Assembly: GCA_964036195.1 (NCBI GenBank)
Contig: OZ038453.1
Coordinates: 7,455,469-7,519,468 of the forward strand
Direction of reading: 5' to 3'
Origin: Sphaerolaimus hirsutus
Taxonomy: Eukaryota > Nematoda > Chromadorea > Monhysterida > Sphaerolaimidae
DNA length: 64,000 bases
Below are positions 1 through 9,961 of this stretch, piece by piece. Numbering within the stretch: the first letter of the stretch is position 1; each line of letters opens with the position of its first letter. The notes beneath the pieces are model-generated. The model did not search any database. It was not told where the DNA came from and saw nothing but the letters and a program-made list of their open reading frames with translations. The translations under genes and the position numbers were made by a program.

Positions 1-3000
1 AACACCAAATTCACACCAAAACAACCAGTCAAGCAGGTGCCAATCCCGCACCCTGTAAAGTGTAAAGTTAAGCGTAAAATGCAATGTAAAATGTCACACC
101 AATTTGTCAATTGTCATGCAAAGTGTAGAAAGTTCAGTAACAACATGTTTACCTTATTTTGAGTTCTGATTGACATTTTACATGACATTTTACACTCGAC
201 TTTACATTTTACGGTGTGCGTGATAGCGCCCAGCTGTCCCACTCGGGCACCATCGGCGTGCACTTCGAGCCCACTTCCTTGTCCGACTTCAACGACAACT
301 CGTTGCCGTGGGGAGAAAGGGTACCGGTGCACATTACCTTTGATGTGGCCGATGTGCGAAAATATGTGCGCTTTGAAGTGCGATACAATTGTCAAGATGA
401 TTATAATTGCCATTTGGTTGAGAAGGAGACTTTTGTGGTAGAATTGACTGAGGAGAAAAACTTTACTGGTGTGTTTTTGAATTTCGAAATTTGTCTAGGT
501 CTACTCTTTTTTCGCAATGCGATGTTCCCGACAACTGACAAATTTCAGAATGTTAAAAATTTGCAATATATTCAGGATTGACAGTGTGTATGTATTTAGA
601 GCCTGGCAATTTCTAAACACCACAATTTTGCAATAAAAGAACCCCCCCCCACTTTTTGCAGCCACAATCAACGTTACAATCGAGGCGACATTCCTAGGAG
701 AAACCTATCTAATCCCCGTCCATTTCAAACAATTGTCTCCAAAAACGGCACACCCCTTCGAACTACCCCAAAAATCGAGTCGAATGCAAGTTGTGACCCT
801 CAAAATGGCGTTCAGCGAGCAATTCAGGGGCCACTTCCAGACCCTGTAAAAGACCCTGTAAAGTGTAAAAGACCCTGTTGAGTGAAAAAAAAACCTGTTA
901 AGTGTCAAATGTCATGTAAAAGACCCTGTAAAGTGTCAATTGTGTATCCAAATCTTATTTTATCATATCCAAATCATATGTTTTTGTATCCAAATATTTC
1001 TTTTTGACATAACATTTGGATACAAAAACATTTGATTTGGGTACGATAAAATAAGATTTGGACACACATAACACTTTACAGGGTCTTTTACATGACACAT
1101 GACATTTTACAGGGTCTTTTACACCTTACATTGTCTTTTACAGGGTCTGGGAGTGGTACCAGCGCGTACTTTACCATTTTGATGGTGCTGTTCGTGGTGG
1201 TGAACACGTTCATGATGGGCACCCAGTTGCAGTGGGCAGCCATCGCGCAGTCGGCCAGGTGGCAGTCCCGCGCACTGGAAAGTGTGCAGTCGAGTGTCGA
1301 ATGTCTAACAATGGCAAACCCCCCCCCAGCAATTTTTTTAAATTTTTAAGTGTTTTTTTCAATTGTTTTTAAAAAATTTTCGAATTTTCCCCTGAAATAA
1401 TTTTTGAATTTTCGAATCGCTTCAAAAAAAACCTATATTTGTGTTTTTTGCCTTGTTTGAAATAGAAAATCGAAAAATCTGAAAAAAATTCAAAGATTCT
1501 AAAAATGTTTTTGAATTCGAATCTTTTTTGCCATCATTACGAATGTCATGTGAAATGCCACACAAATTTGTCAAATGTCTTGGCAAGCTGCCAAAAGTTC
1601 AGTGATATCATGTTTATATTGGTCTGCGTGACATTAGAAACTTGACTTTACACTTTACATGGTGCGGGACTGCTCCCAGGAAGCCCGTGGGGCCGGCTAT
1701 TGGGCTCGTGTGCCAGTTCATACTGATGCCTTTGGTGGGTTGTGGGGGGGGGGGGTTACGTACCCTATCCCCCCATGGACATCTTCCCCCCTGGGTTGAT
1801 ATAGCCCTTGAGGACTACATCAGCCCGAGGACTACTTTGACCCGACTTTTATAATGTGGGGGGAAGTAGTCCTCCATACAAAATAGTATTAAATAGTACA
1901 TTGACCCCCGCCCACTCTAATTACTCTATTGGGGCGTCTGTTTGGCCATGGGAATGTGTGCTATGTGATTTTTTTTTTATCTAATGTGATGCAAGAACAA
2001 CACTTGCATCAGTTTAAAATTATTTATTGATGCGTGGCGCTCCACAGTTATGCACGCGTCTGTTAGGCCCATTGGCATCGATTATTGATTGTGTGAGTGC
2101 ATGAAGAAAAATGCATGCAACTTCAAAACTCAATTTCTCGGCCATTTCTCAGCCGATTTTCACCACTGAACACTTAAAATGATCAGAATCACATGGAGAT
2201 TTCATTTTTAATGGTGTTGCATGTGTAGCAGTATGGTAATCATAACAGACAAAACGCCAAGTGACCACAGACAAAACATTAATGCAACACAGACAAAAAA
2301 TCAATGCAACACAGACAAAACATCAATGCAACACAGACAAAACACCAATGGATCACAGACAAAATGCTTTGGCATTTTGTCGTGTTGCATTGGTGTTTTG
2401 TCTGTGTTGCATTGATGTTTTGTCCGTGTTGCATTAATGTTTTGTCTGTGTTGCATTGATGTTTTGTCTGTCATGATTACCATAATGCAACACATGCAAC
2501 ACCATCAAAAATGAAATCTCAATGTGATTCTGATCAGTTTAAGTGTTCAGTGGTGAAAATCGGCTGAGAAATGGCCGAGAAATTGAGTTTTGAAGTTGCA
2601 TGCATTTTTCTTCATGCACTCACAAATTCGATAATCAATGCCAATGGGCCTAACCGACGCGTGCATAATTGTGGAGTGCCACGCGTCAATAAATAATTTT
2701 AAATGCATCTGTTGTCTCATGTTACATAGCAGTCAAGACAAATGGGTCAAAAGAAGGGTGGCCCACATTGAAAGTGCAAGAATTTTTTTTCTCGCTTCAC
2801 TGACTACACACTATACAATAAAAACTACCATATCCCATCCAAATAAAACCACTTTTTTAACTCTCATTACAATTACATTGCTCTCACAATTTAACACATT
2901 CTCTCACATTGCTATTTGACCCACACTGTAATGTGATGGGCACTATAGTTTTCAGCATGCAGAGGTCACCTAAATATTGACCTTCTGCTGTGACCTTCGC

Positions 3001-6000
3001 GGGCAACGGGTCAATATGTACGCAAGGCCGCGCGCAGCGGGTCAATGTAATGCATAATGGGTTGATATAGTCCTCATAACTCAAGGACTGTCAGGCGATA
3101 TAGTCCTCGAGGACTTTATCATCCCCCGGGGGAAGATGTCCATGGGGGGATAAATACCTGTAATCGTGGGGGGGGGGGTGAAAGTGCTTGGTTCGCTGCA
3201 GAGTTGTGAAAGTGTATTTACAGTTAGGTAGATGGAATACCCAGGTATTTATCCTCACCTAGTTTTCCAAGTTTCATGTCCAAGTTTTCTAAAAAAATTC
3301 CATCACATTTTGTGACGATTTCCCGGGTATTGCCCAGGGTTCCCGGGTTCACCAGAACGAGGTGTCTGACAACTGCAGTTGACAAAAATTCAAAATACCT
3401 ACTTTAAATGGTGAACTCAAATCCGTTCAAAGTTTATTTATGAGTTTACCAAAATCTGGCAGTAAACTAGTGTGCGCATTCTCAATACATAGATAAATAT
3501 TTCCCAAATACCCAACATTTCAGCTATCATTCGTCTGTATTTTTCTGGTGCCGGTTTCGCAAAATGAGAAGTGAGAAGTGAAATGGCAAAGGCGAAGTAA
3601 AAGCGCAAAGGCCAAGTGAAATGGCAAGTGAAATGGCAAAAGCGAAGAGGAATTACTTTTTATTTTTATTGTTTTAATTCGCTTTTGCCATTTCACTTGC
3701 CAATTCACTTGCCGTTTCACTTCGCCTCTGCGCTTTTACTTCGCCTTTGCCATTTCACTTCTCACTTCTCATTTTGCGGAACTGGCCCCTGATCCCCGAG
3801 GAATACAATGGCCTTCGGCTGGGCTTTTTTGCAATTGGCTGCTCGCCAGGCGGCATGGCGAGCAATTTTTGGACCATTTTATTGGATGGAAATTTGGATT
3901 TGTCCGTTACGATGACGTGTGTGTCCAATTTTGCAGCTCTTGGTTGGTGGTGCTTTTTTGTTGAGCTGCTGCGTTTACACCGTGGGGCACTCCCAGACCC
4001 TGTAAAGTGTCAAAGACCCTGTATAATTTCTTGTGTCATTTAAAAGACCCTGTAAAGTGTCAAATGCCAGGTAAAAGACCCTTTAAAGTGTCATGTGTAT
4101 CCAAATCTTATTTTATCATATCCAAACCTTATGTTAATGAAGCCAAATATTATGTCAAAAAGTAAGATTTGGATACAAAAACATAAAATTTGAATACAAT
4201 AAAATAATATTTGGATACACATGTTACTTTACAGCGTCGTTTACATGACATTTGACACTTTACAGTGTATTTTACAGGGTCTTAGGGTGTCAAAAAACAT
4301 TTGTACGGTAAAAGAACATGGAAAAAGTTTGACTTTGGAAAATGGAAATGGGAAAAAACGGAAATTTGAGTTTTCAACCGTCTGTTTCTCACGAATTTAA
4401 CGGATTTGTTGTGTCAGATGCCTAGATCTCATTCACATTATTTCCACCAAAAATCCTAAATTAACCCCCCCCCCCCCCCAGCCACGATGCCCTTCTGGTT
4501 GTACACTCTGGGCAGTTACTTTTTCCGCGGCCCAGTGGCCTTACCATTTCTGAACATTATCACATCGCTATTGGCTTTGATAATTCCCGCAGCTATTGGA
4601 TTTTTGCTGGGTTATAAAAAGCCCAAAGTTGTGCCCACTATAAAGCGGTATATCAAGATTATTACGCTGGTTGTCTTGTTTGCAGTGATCGCAGTTAGCG
4701 TTCGCAAAGATTTTGGGAGATTTGTGTTTTTTTTAGAAAATATGACAGAAAAATATCTTTACATTGGTATCTATTTATGAGATCTGAAAAAACTTGAAAA
4801 AAGAAAATAAAGTTGTTGTTTTCTTCAGAGAGATCGACTTAATTTTATATTACTTTTGGGAGATTTTCTTATAATCAAATTTCATTTAATTATATTTTAT
4901 CTTTTTATGAGAATAAAAAAAAATTGAAAAAAGGAAAAGAAAGTTTTTTCAGATAAATTTCATCTACCTAATTTCTATATTTGATAGATTTTCTTGAGAT
5001 CATATTTGAGTAATTATATTTTCTAAAAACAATCCATTTTTGGAACGCTAATCACAGTCTCTTCAATTGCTAACTGGTATATAGTCTTGCTGTTGAGATG
5101 GTACACTATTGTGCCAGGAATGCTGCTGACGTATATTGGATTTATCTTGGCTTTTTGTGCTGCTAAGGTTGATTGGGACAGGCATTTTTGTTTCTTTGAT
5201 TTAGGTGAATATCGTATTACCTCGAAATACCCCCATGGGGGTTTATGATTTCGCCAGCAAAATTTGAGGGGGGGGGGGGGTCAATTCGAGGGGGGTGGGT
5301 TTATTCGAGGTTTTTTTTTATTTCGCCAGAAAATTTCGTGGAATTCATAGTAAAAAATACGCTATTTCTTACACAAAAATGTGAATAAATGTGAGAATAT
5401 AGGTCATATTGGGGCTATAGATGTACATCTGTACACAAATGAGCGTATAAGAGTAGCTGCGATGCAAATAAGTAGTAATAAATGCATCATGTACATTGCA
5501 TACATGATGTACATCATTTCGGAGGGGGGGTATTTCGAGGGGGGGTTTATTATTTCCCCAGCCCATTTTGAGGGGGGTTAATTCGAGGGGGGGGGCTTAA
5601 TTCAAGGGGGGGATAATTCGAGGTAATACGGTAGCTGTATATTGAGGGAGCACTTTTGAACTGTAGAATCACATTTTACCTTCTAAACATATACTGTAAA
5701 TGCTCCAATAAGGCGACGGTCGGTTTATTGTTTTCAGCACATTTTTGGGGGTCGCATTATTGTGGCCACACAAGCTGGTTTTCAATGTTCCTTTTTGAAA
5801 ACTCTCCTAGGTGATGCGTCGCTGTACGGAATTCAAAAGTGTGCAATTTGCACTTTTATTTTTCAAAAAGTGACAGCATATGTGAATATTGGTTTCGGCA
5901 AGTCACATTTGCCGTTCAAAGTTCACATTTGCAGAACATTTTTGAAAACTGTAGGGCGACGCGTAGGCGACGCGTAGGCGACGCGTCGCCAACAAAATAC

Positions 6001-9000
6001 TCTGAAGACAATTTTGAAAACTTAAAATTGAATAATGTAGTTTTCAAAAATGTACATTCTAGTTTTCAAATTTGCAGAACATTTGTGAAAAGTGCGACGT
6101 ACAGCGACGTAGTTTATGGATTTTCGCCAACTTACTCCAAAATCCTTTAAAAAACACTGGATGGATGGGTTAATGTAAAATTAAGAGTGTACATGCAGTA
6201 TTTTATGCTGCATGTACTGATGGGGTTGTAGAAAACTTGGGATGCATATAAAATAAAATAATTTTTTTTAAAAAAAACGTCACTGTGGCAACGTTTCAGG
6301 TGACAACTGTATATGTCACCTGTTTCCATAAGTTATTACCAATCTTGAAAAGTACTTATAACATGACAGAATTCATAAATTTATCAACAACACCGAATCT
6401 GGGACTTGGTACTACTGTTAATTAAATCAATCTTTCTGAAATTTGTGTGTACCATGCAATTGTTAGTCATGATCTTGCATTAAAATATAAATATATATAT
6501 AATTTTTCATTTCATTAATTGATAAATATTTGTGAAAGTGATTTATATATGCAGTTAGGTTGGCACTCTGTACAATGGGCTAAATGAAATTTCAGATGCA
6601 AATCACAGGGATGAAATTCAAGATGCCATCACAGAGAAAATGAAAGACTGGTTTCGATGTACTCATGGCAGACTTAGATACTGCGCAATTGCCAGTCATT
6701 GGTGAATCAATCCAGTATGACCAACTGCTTGCACAATCTTTGGGTCAATACCAGCATCAACACTCCAAGGTGACCAAACAACTAAACAGTATCTGGCTAG
6801 CTGCCAAACCTGATTTTATGCATATAACATATGTCTTATTTTGTGCACTTTCACCTTGCATCACATTTACTAAGCTGAGTTTTCCTGAGCACTGCTTGGC
6901 TCAGCTGGACTGGAGTTTTTGGAGTTTTTGCTGCAGGCTGGAGTGTTGTAATGGCCTCCACTGGGTGCTTGGCAGTTAATTTATACCCTTTGCACTGACA
7001 CTTGAAAGTTGTGCACATACAGTAAATAATTTTGAAAAAATCTCTGGAAACATTTTTCCAAGCCTTTTTTTGCATCTTTACATTTCTTTTTCAAGACTTT
7101 CACTCAATTCCTCAATTCCATGGATAGATCCAGATAACTTTTGAGTTTTCAAAAAGGTTCATGTTTATGTTAAATTTTGTGACAGATCGTAATATTAAAT
7201 GAAAACATTTCTGAAAACAATACAATAAAATTGTTTTTATTTTTTTTGTGCTAGTGTATTGAATGTGACATTGTCTCAGTCAGTGTTCACTTGTTGTTCA
7301 TTTTTTTGGCTTTAATTTACATACAAAATCAGCTGTTTCAATTGCACTTGTGATTTTTAAAAAAATTATAAAGTGGATTGTATAAAAATATCATTACTTG
7401 TTTTGCAGAAATGTTATTGAATTCAGTTTTTTTTTTTTGATGTGAAAAAATAAGGGCTTTTTACTGTGATAATGCAATAATTACAGATACACAGATGTAA
7501 TTTAAAAAAATTATTTAATGTTTTAAGCATAACCACAATTTCTTCATCATCTTTGAACTTCTATTGTGAAACATGGTATCAAATGAAAGAGAAAAAAAAA
7601 CTGGATATATATCTGAGACGGATATTATATACAATGTAAAACTGAATTTTTAAAAATATTTATAGTTAGAAAACGAATTAATTTTTAAAAATATGTATAA
7701 CAGTGTTAAAAATATACAATACAGTCCCAAAAATCAAGCATAATTTTCTGCATCACATGCCGCTTACAGCTTGTCCTACAAATTCGTACTTATTCAACAA
7801 AAAAATATTTTGTCTGCAGCATTTTACCAGAGTTTTCAAATATGTGTTCTTCCGGAGGAAAAATAGAAAAAAAACAAAGATGGCGGCCATTTGGCTCATT
7901 ACACAGACTGTTTAAATGAATTTGAAAACAAAATAATGGGTTTTCACAGAGGGAACCTTGAAAACCAGCTTGTGTGGGGCCATTGGAGAGGTCGCTTTAT
8001 TGGAGAGGGTCGTGTTGTATTTTTCAAAAACTCAACAACTCAACTTTTCATTTAACGCGTATGAGTATGGCACCGTAAAGCAATAGGTAATCACATCAAA
8101 GCCACAAAATTCTCAAAATACTTAATATTCGGGTTCAACGATATCAATTAGTGGCGTCCGAAGATTGCGAAATTGTTTTTATTATTTATTTTTTTTCTTT
8201 GGGGGTCGGAATATTGGAGGGGGTCGCTTTATACTTACACAACGTGCCATAGGGAGTCGTACTATTGGAGAGGTCGCTTTATTGGAGGGTCCTAATAGAG
8301 CATTTACGGTACCGTATTTACCCGGGGGATTATTTTTTCGTCAGACTTTTTTGAGGGGGGGATTATTGGACTGGTGAATTATCCAAAGGGGGGATATTTT
8401 TTACTTCGGAGAGAGGAGGTTACTTACTCGTCTAACAGGAGGGGAATTATTCAAGAGGGGGGGGGATAATTCAAGTAAATACGGTACTTTAAATCTATAA
8501 ATCATCCCAATCATTGAATTGAGAAGGAAATTGGAAAAGCGGAAGGGAAGTTGTTATTTGTTTTACTTCGCATTTGCCAATTTTCTTGCCATTTCCCTTC
8601 GCATTTGCCAATTTCCTGCTCAATTCACTTCTAACTTCTCAATTCACGTCGCATTTGCCATTTTACTTCTCACTTCTCAATTTGCGGAACTGGCACCTAG
8701 TCATTTCGCAGCTTTTCCGCCGCGACGACCGCGACGCGCGTACAATCATGATGGAAACGGGCATTCAAAATGCGGGGCTGGCCATTTTACTGGTGCAATT
8801 GTCGCTAGACGCACCGTACAGGGATTTGGCCATTGTTATGCCGGTGTGTTTGGAGGGTTATGGTAGAGTTTAGATGGGATTTCGATCCTGAATTATGGCA
8901 ATTTTTGGGATTTTGGGATGCTGATTAGTGATGGAAAAGCGCCATGGCGCTGGTGCCATGGCGTTAACGCCACCCACAGGAAAAAGCGCCGTGGTTTAGG

Positions 9001-9668
9001 TTGGCCCTTAGTGTTGGTTTTTGAGTGGCGCCAGGAACAAAACGCCAGGCGCTAGCGCCACGGCTCTTCTGGCGCCTGGTCTCTCTTTGCTCTGGCGCCA
9101 TTGGTGCTTGACGCCTAGAAAGACGCCATGTGATTTTGGCGCTTTGGACAATTTGTGCCAAAGTCCTGGCGTATTTTCTATCACTGATTCTGATACTCAT
9201 TCTTGAAGCCCAGATCTGGTGATGGAAAGGTACCATGGCGCTGGCGCTTTCTGAGTGTGCCAAAGGGCGCCGCGCCATGGCGCCATTGGCGCTTCGCACC
9301 CTTTTCCTGTGGCGCCATTGGCGCTTGGCGCCCACATAGTGAATGTCGCTATGGTGCCAATGGCGTTTATGGCATTGGCGCTTTGCTATTTGCTGGCGCT
9401 TTTCCGTCACTACCCAAATCCCAATCCCGATCCTGAAAAAACTCAGGTGTGCGCGATGTTCTCCGGTTCTTTGCCGCTTTGGATCTGGCTCGGCGTTCGT
9501 TCGTGCCGCCATCGGTGCGGCAGCGGCGACGCCGTGAAAAGGGTAGCTCCCGTGCCCGAATCGGGTATGTTGCCCGACAAATCGGGCGCGGAGTTGGGCA
9601 ACAGGGCGGGTGAGAATGGGCAGGTGCAGTTGCGGTCTGGTGATATTTGCAGTGTGCAGGGTCGATGA
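1..9668 (+). CDS. SLC10-family transporter (P3/SLC10A3-like), 11 exons, 5' partial
   Basis: Multi-pass membrane protein of the sodium/bile-acid cotransporter family. The long extracellular N-terminus before the first membrane segment resembles the SLC10A3/A5 (P3) branch; substrate unknown. Exons: 1-36, 234-468, 662-827, 1163-1258, 1680-1734, 3524-3547, 3801-3942, 4482-4766, 5058-5204, 8701-8843, 9447-9668. All phases agree, and exons 2-11 total exactly 505 codons including TGA at 9666. Family motifs seen in order: KPVGPAIGLVCQFILMPL (exon 5), LSFVCIFL (24-nt exon 6), LGFFAIGCSPGG (exon 7), LLALIIPAAIGFLLGYKKP (exon 8), SIANWYIVLLLRW (exon 9), IMMETGIQNAGLAILL (exon 10) and a final hydrophobic segment (exon 11). 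The initiator lies left of the window. The exon 8/9 junction is the least certain; it is set by phase and makes a long loop. Introns 1, 3, 4 and 6 are introner-like elements. Confidence 0.85.
37..233 (+). mobile_element. Introner-like MITE forming SLC10 intron 1
   Basis: The 197-bp intron is one element. The left end GCCAATCCCGCACCCTGTAA (from 39) pairs with the right end TTTACGGTGTGCGTGATAGC (to 225). The flanking 8-mers aagcaggt and gcccagct share CAG at positions 4-6 and the final T, as a decayed target-site duplication. The donor CAG|GT is in the left copy and the acceptor CCCAG| in the right copy. The interior has TGTAAAATGTCA-type repeats on both arms and could fold as a long hairpin. 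Confidence 0.75.
469..661 (+). other. Ordinary SLC10 intron 2
   Basis: Intron with donor G|GTGTGT and acceptor TTTTTGCAG after a pyrimidine-rich tract. It lacks the GACCCTGTAAA-type termini seen in introns 1, 3 and 4, so it is probably an older intron. The upstream frame is open a little past the donor, but phase and protein continuity favour splicing here. Confidence 0.6.
828..1162 (+). mobile_element. Introner-like MITE forming SLC10 intron 3, GG donor
   Basis: Palindromic element with left end GCCACTTCCAGACCCTGTAA and right end TTACAGGGTCTGGGAGTGG. Inner arms carry GTGTATCCAAATCTTATTTT and its complement, so the whole intron can fold on itself. The flanking 8-mers attcaggg and taccagcg share CAG at positions 4-6. 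The acceptor is TACCAG|C, and exon 3 ends TTCAG. Phases match exactly (AG + C = Ser), but the first two intron bases are GG instead of GT, either a non-canonical donor or a mutation. Confidence 0.7.
1259..1679 (+). mobile_element. Introner-like MITE at both ends of SLC10 intron 4
   Basis: The intron starts GT|GGCAGTCCCGCGCACTG and ends GGTGCGGGACTGC|TCCCAG, so its termini are inverted repeats. The flanking 8-mers ggccaggt and tcccagga share CCAGG. Splicing joins ...GCCAG to GAAGCCC and gives the continuous family motif SARKPVGPAIG. The centre (about 1320-1540) is A/T-rich sequence without recognisable repeats and may be a later insertion or drift. Confidence 0.75.
1743..3180. mobile_element. 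Large terminal-inverted-repeat element in SLC10 intron 5
   Basis: Outer inverted repeats: CCCCCCATGGACATCTTCCC near 1769-1790 and its complement GGGAAGATGTCCATGGGGGG near 3131-3150, each followed inward by TGATATAGTCCTCGAGGAC-like sequence. A second, nearly perfect palindrome (about 1995-2705) is nested inside. Together they fill most of intron 5, which lies before the 24-nt exon at 3524. No coding capacity. Confidence 0.65.
1995..2705. repeat. Long palindrome with 21-bp internal tandem repeat
   Basis: Two arms of roughly 350 bp are inverted copies around a centre near 2372. For example GCATGCAACTTCAAAACTCA at about 2112 is mirrored by TGAGTTTTGAAGTTGCATGC near 2585. Near the centre both arms hold a degenerate repeat built on GACAAAACATCAATGCAACA. 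It is nested inside the larger element of this intron and has no plausible gene. Confidence 0.75.
3548..3800 (+). mobile_element. Introner-like MITE (second family) forming SLC10 intron 6
   Basis: The left end GCCGGTTTCGCAAAATGAG follows the donor CTG|GT. The right end CTCATTTTGCGGAACTGG is followed by cccctgat. The arms carry GAAGTGAAATGGC-type repeats and are self-complementary. The flanking 8-mers tttctggt and cccctgat match at positions 4, 5, 6 and 8, but the right copy has CTG where other copies have CAG. The nearest canonical acceptor, CCCCGAG| at 3800, is 9 bp further on. Excision exactly at the duplication would keep three extra codons (Ile-Pro-Glu). Confidence 0.7.
3990..4290. mobile_element. 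Introner-family MITE inside SLC10 intron 7
   Basis: Left end GCACTCCCAGACCCTGTAAA and right end TTTACAGGGTCTTAGG. The inner arms carry the GTATCCAAATCTTATTTTAT module and its complement. It starts about 50 bp inside the intron (donor at 3943), so here the element does not define the splice sites. A partial TAGGGTGTCAA-type MITE (about 4284-4380) follows directly. Confidence 0.65.
5212..5632. mobile_element. MITE with CGTATTACCTCGAAATACCC termini
   Basis: Starts CGTATTACCTCGAAATACCC and ends ATAATTCGAGGTAATACGGT, with long G runs broken by TTAATTCGAG and TTATTTCGCCAG. Related copies in this window lie at 40802-41251 and 42240-42668. It lies in SLC10 intron 9. No ORF of its own. Confidence 0.65.
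5698..8307. mobile_element. Nested transposons in SLC10 intron 9
   Basis: The outer element has ends GTAAATGCTCCAATAAGGCG (5698) and GGTCGCTTTATTGGAGGGTC ... GAGCATTTAC (8307). An inner 2.2-kb element, about 5762-7982, has terminal repeats GGCCACACAAGCTGGTTTTC and its complement. The inner element is repeated at 28517-31084. Short ORF remnants around 6590-6700 recur there, so the family probably once coded for a protein, but nothing intact remains. Confidence 0.65.
8311..8485. mobile_element. Short MITE of the ACCGTATTT family
   Basis: Inverted ends ACCGTATTTACCCGGGGGAT and AATTCAAGTAAATACGGT surround G-rich sequence with ATTATTTTTTCGTCAG. It directly follows the outer nested transposon of SLC10 intron 9. 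Confidence 0.65.
8517..8700 (+). mobile_element. Right part of a second-family introner at the SLC10 exon 10 acceptor
   Basis: Ends TTCTCAATTTGCGGAACTGGCACCTAG|, the same right terminus as the element at 3548-3800. The last bases serve as the acceptor of SLC10 exon 10. The left terminus is missing, so the present intron runs back to a donor at 5205 and is 3.5 kb long. The 5' portion (8517-8560) still reads GAGAAGGAAATTGG-like. Confidence 0.6.
8923..9414. mobile_element. GCGCC-rich palindromic MITE pair in SLC10 intron 10
   Basis: Bounded by TAGTGATGGAAAAGCGCCATGG and GGCGCTTTTCCGTCACTA, with a second internal end (CTGGTGATGGAAAGGTACCA) near 9207. The interior is dense in GGCGCCA and TGGCGCT words, so spurious ORFs are open on both strands. 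Other copies: 10807-10990, 51727-51960, 53318-53490, 57811-58032. Confidence 0.65.
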
Positions 9669-9961
9669 TTTCTGTGTTGTTTTTATTTTATGTTTATGAT
9701 TATGATTTTATTGTTTTTATTATCATGCTACCTATTATGGTAGCATTCTGCACACAGTTTTCGCTCCACCCAGTACACCAAAATATAAACGCTTATGTGA
9801 TTAAAGACCGATATTTGCTTTCACTGTCCGTGAATTTCATAAAAAGTTCACCATGTCACCTTATTCATCAAACTACTGTTTCACTGCATGATTCTGCCAC
9901 TACCAAAAAATTGACGCCCACCATTAAAAAACACATTAAAAACGTTGCCATCAATTCATCA

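Noticed and set aside
8964..9512. 182-codon minus-strand ORF
   Set aside because: Lies over the GCGCC MITE and antisense to SLC10 exon 11; openness is due to GC-rich repeat composition.
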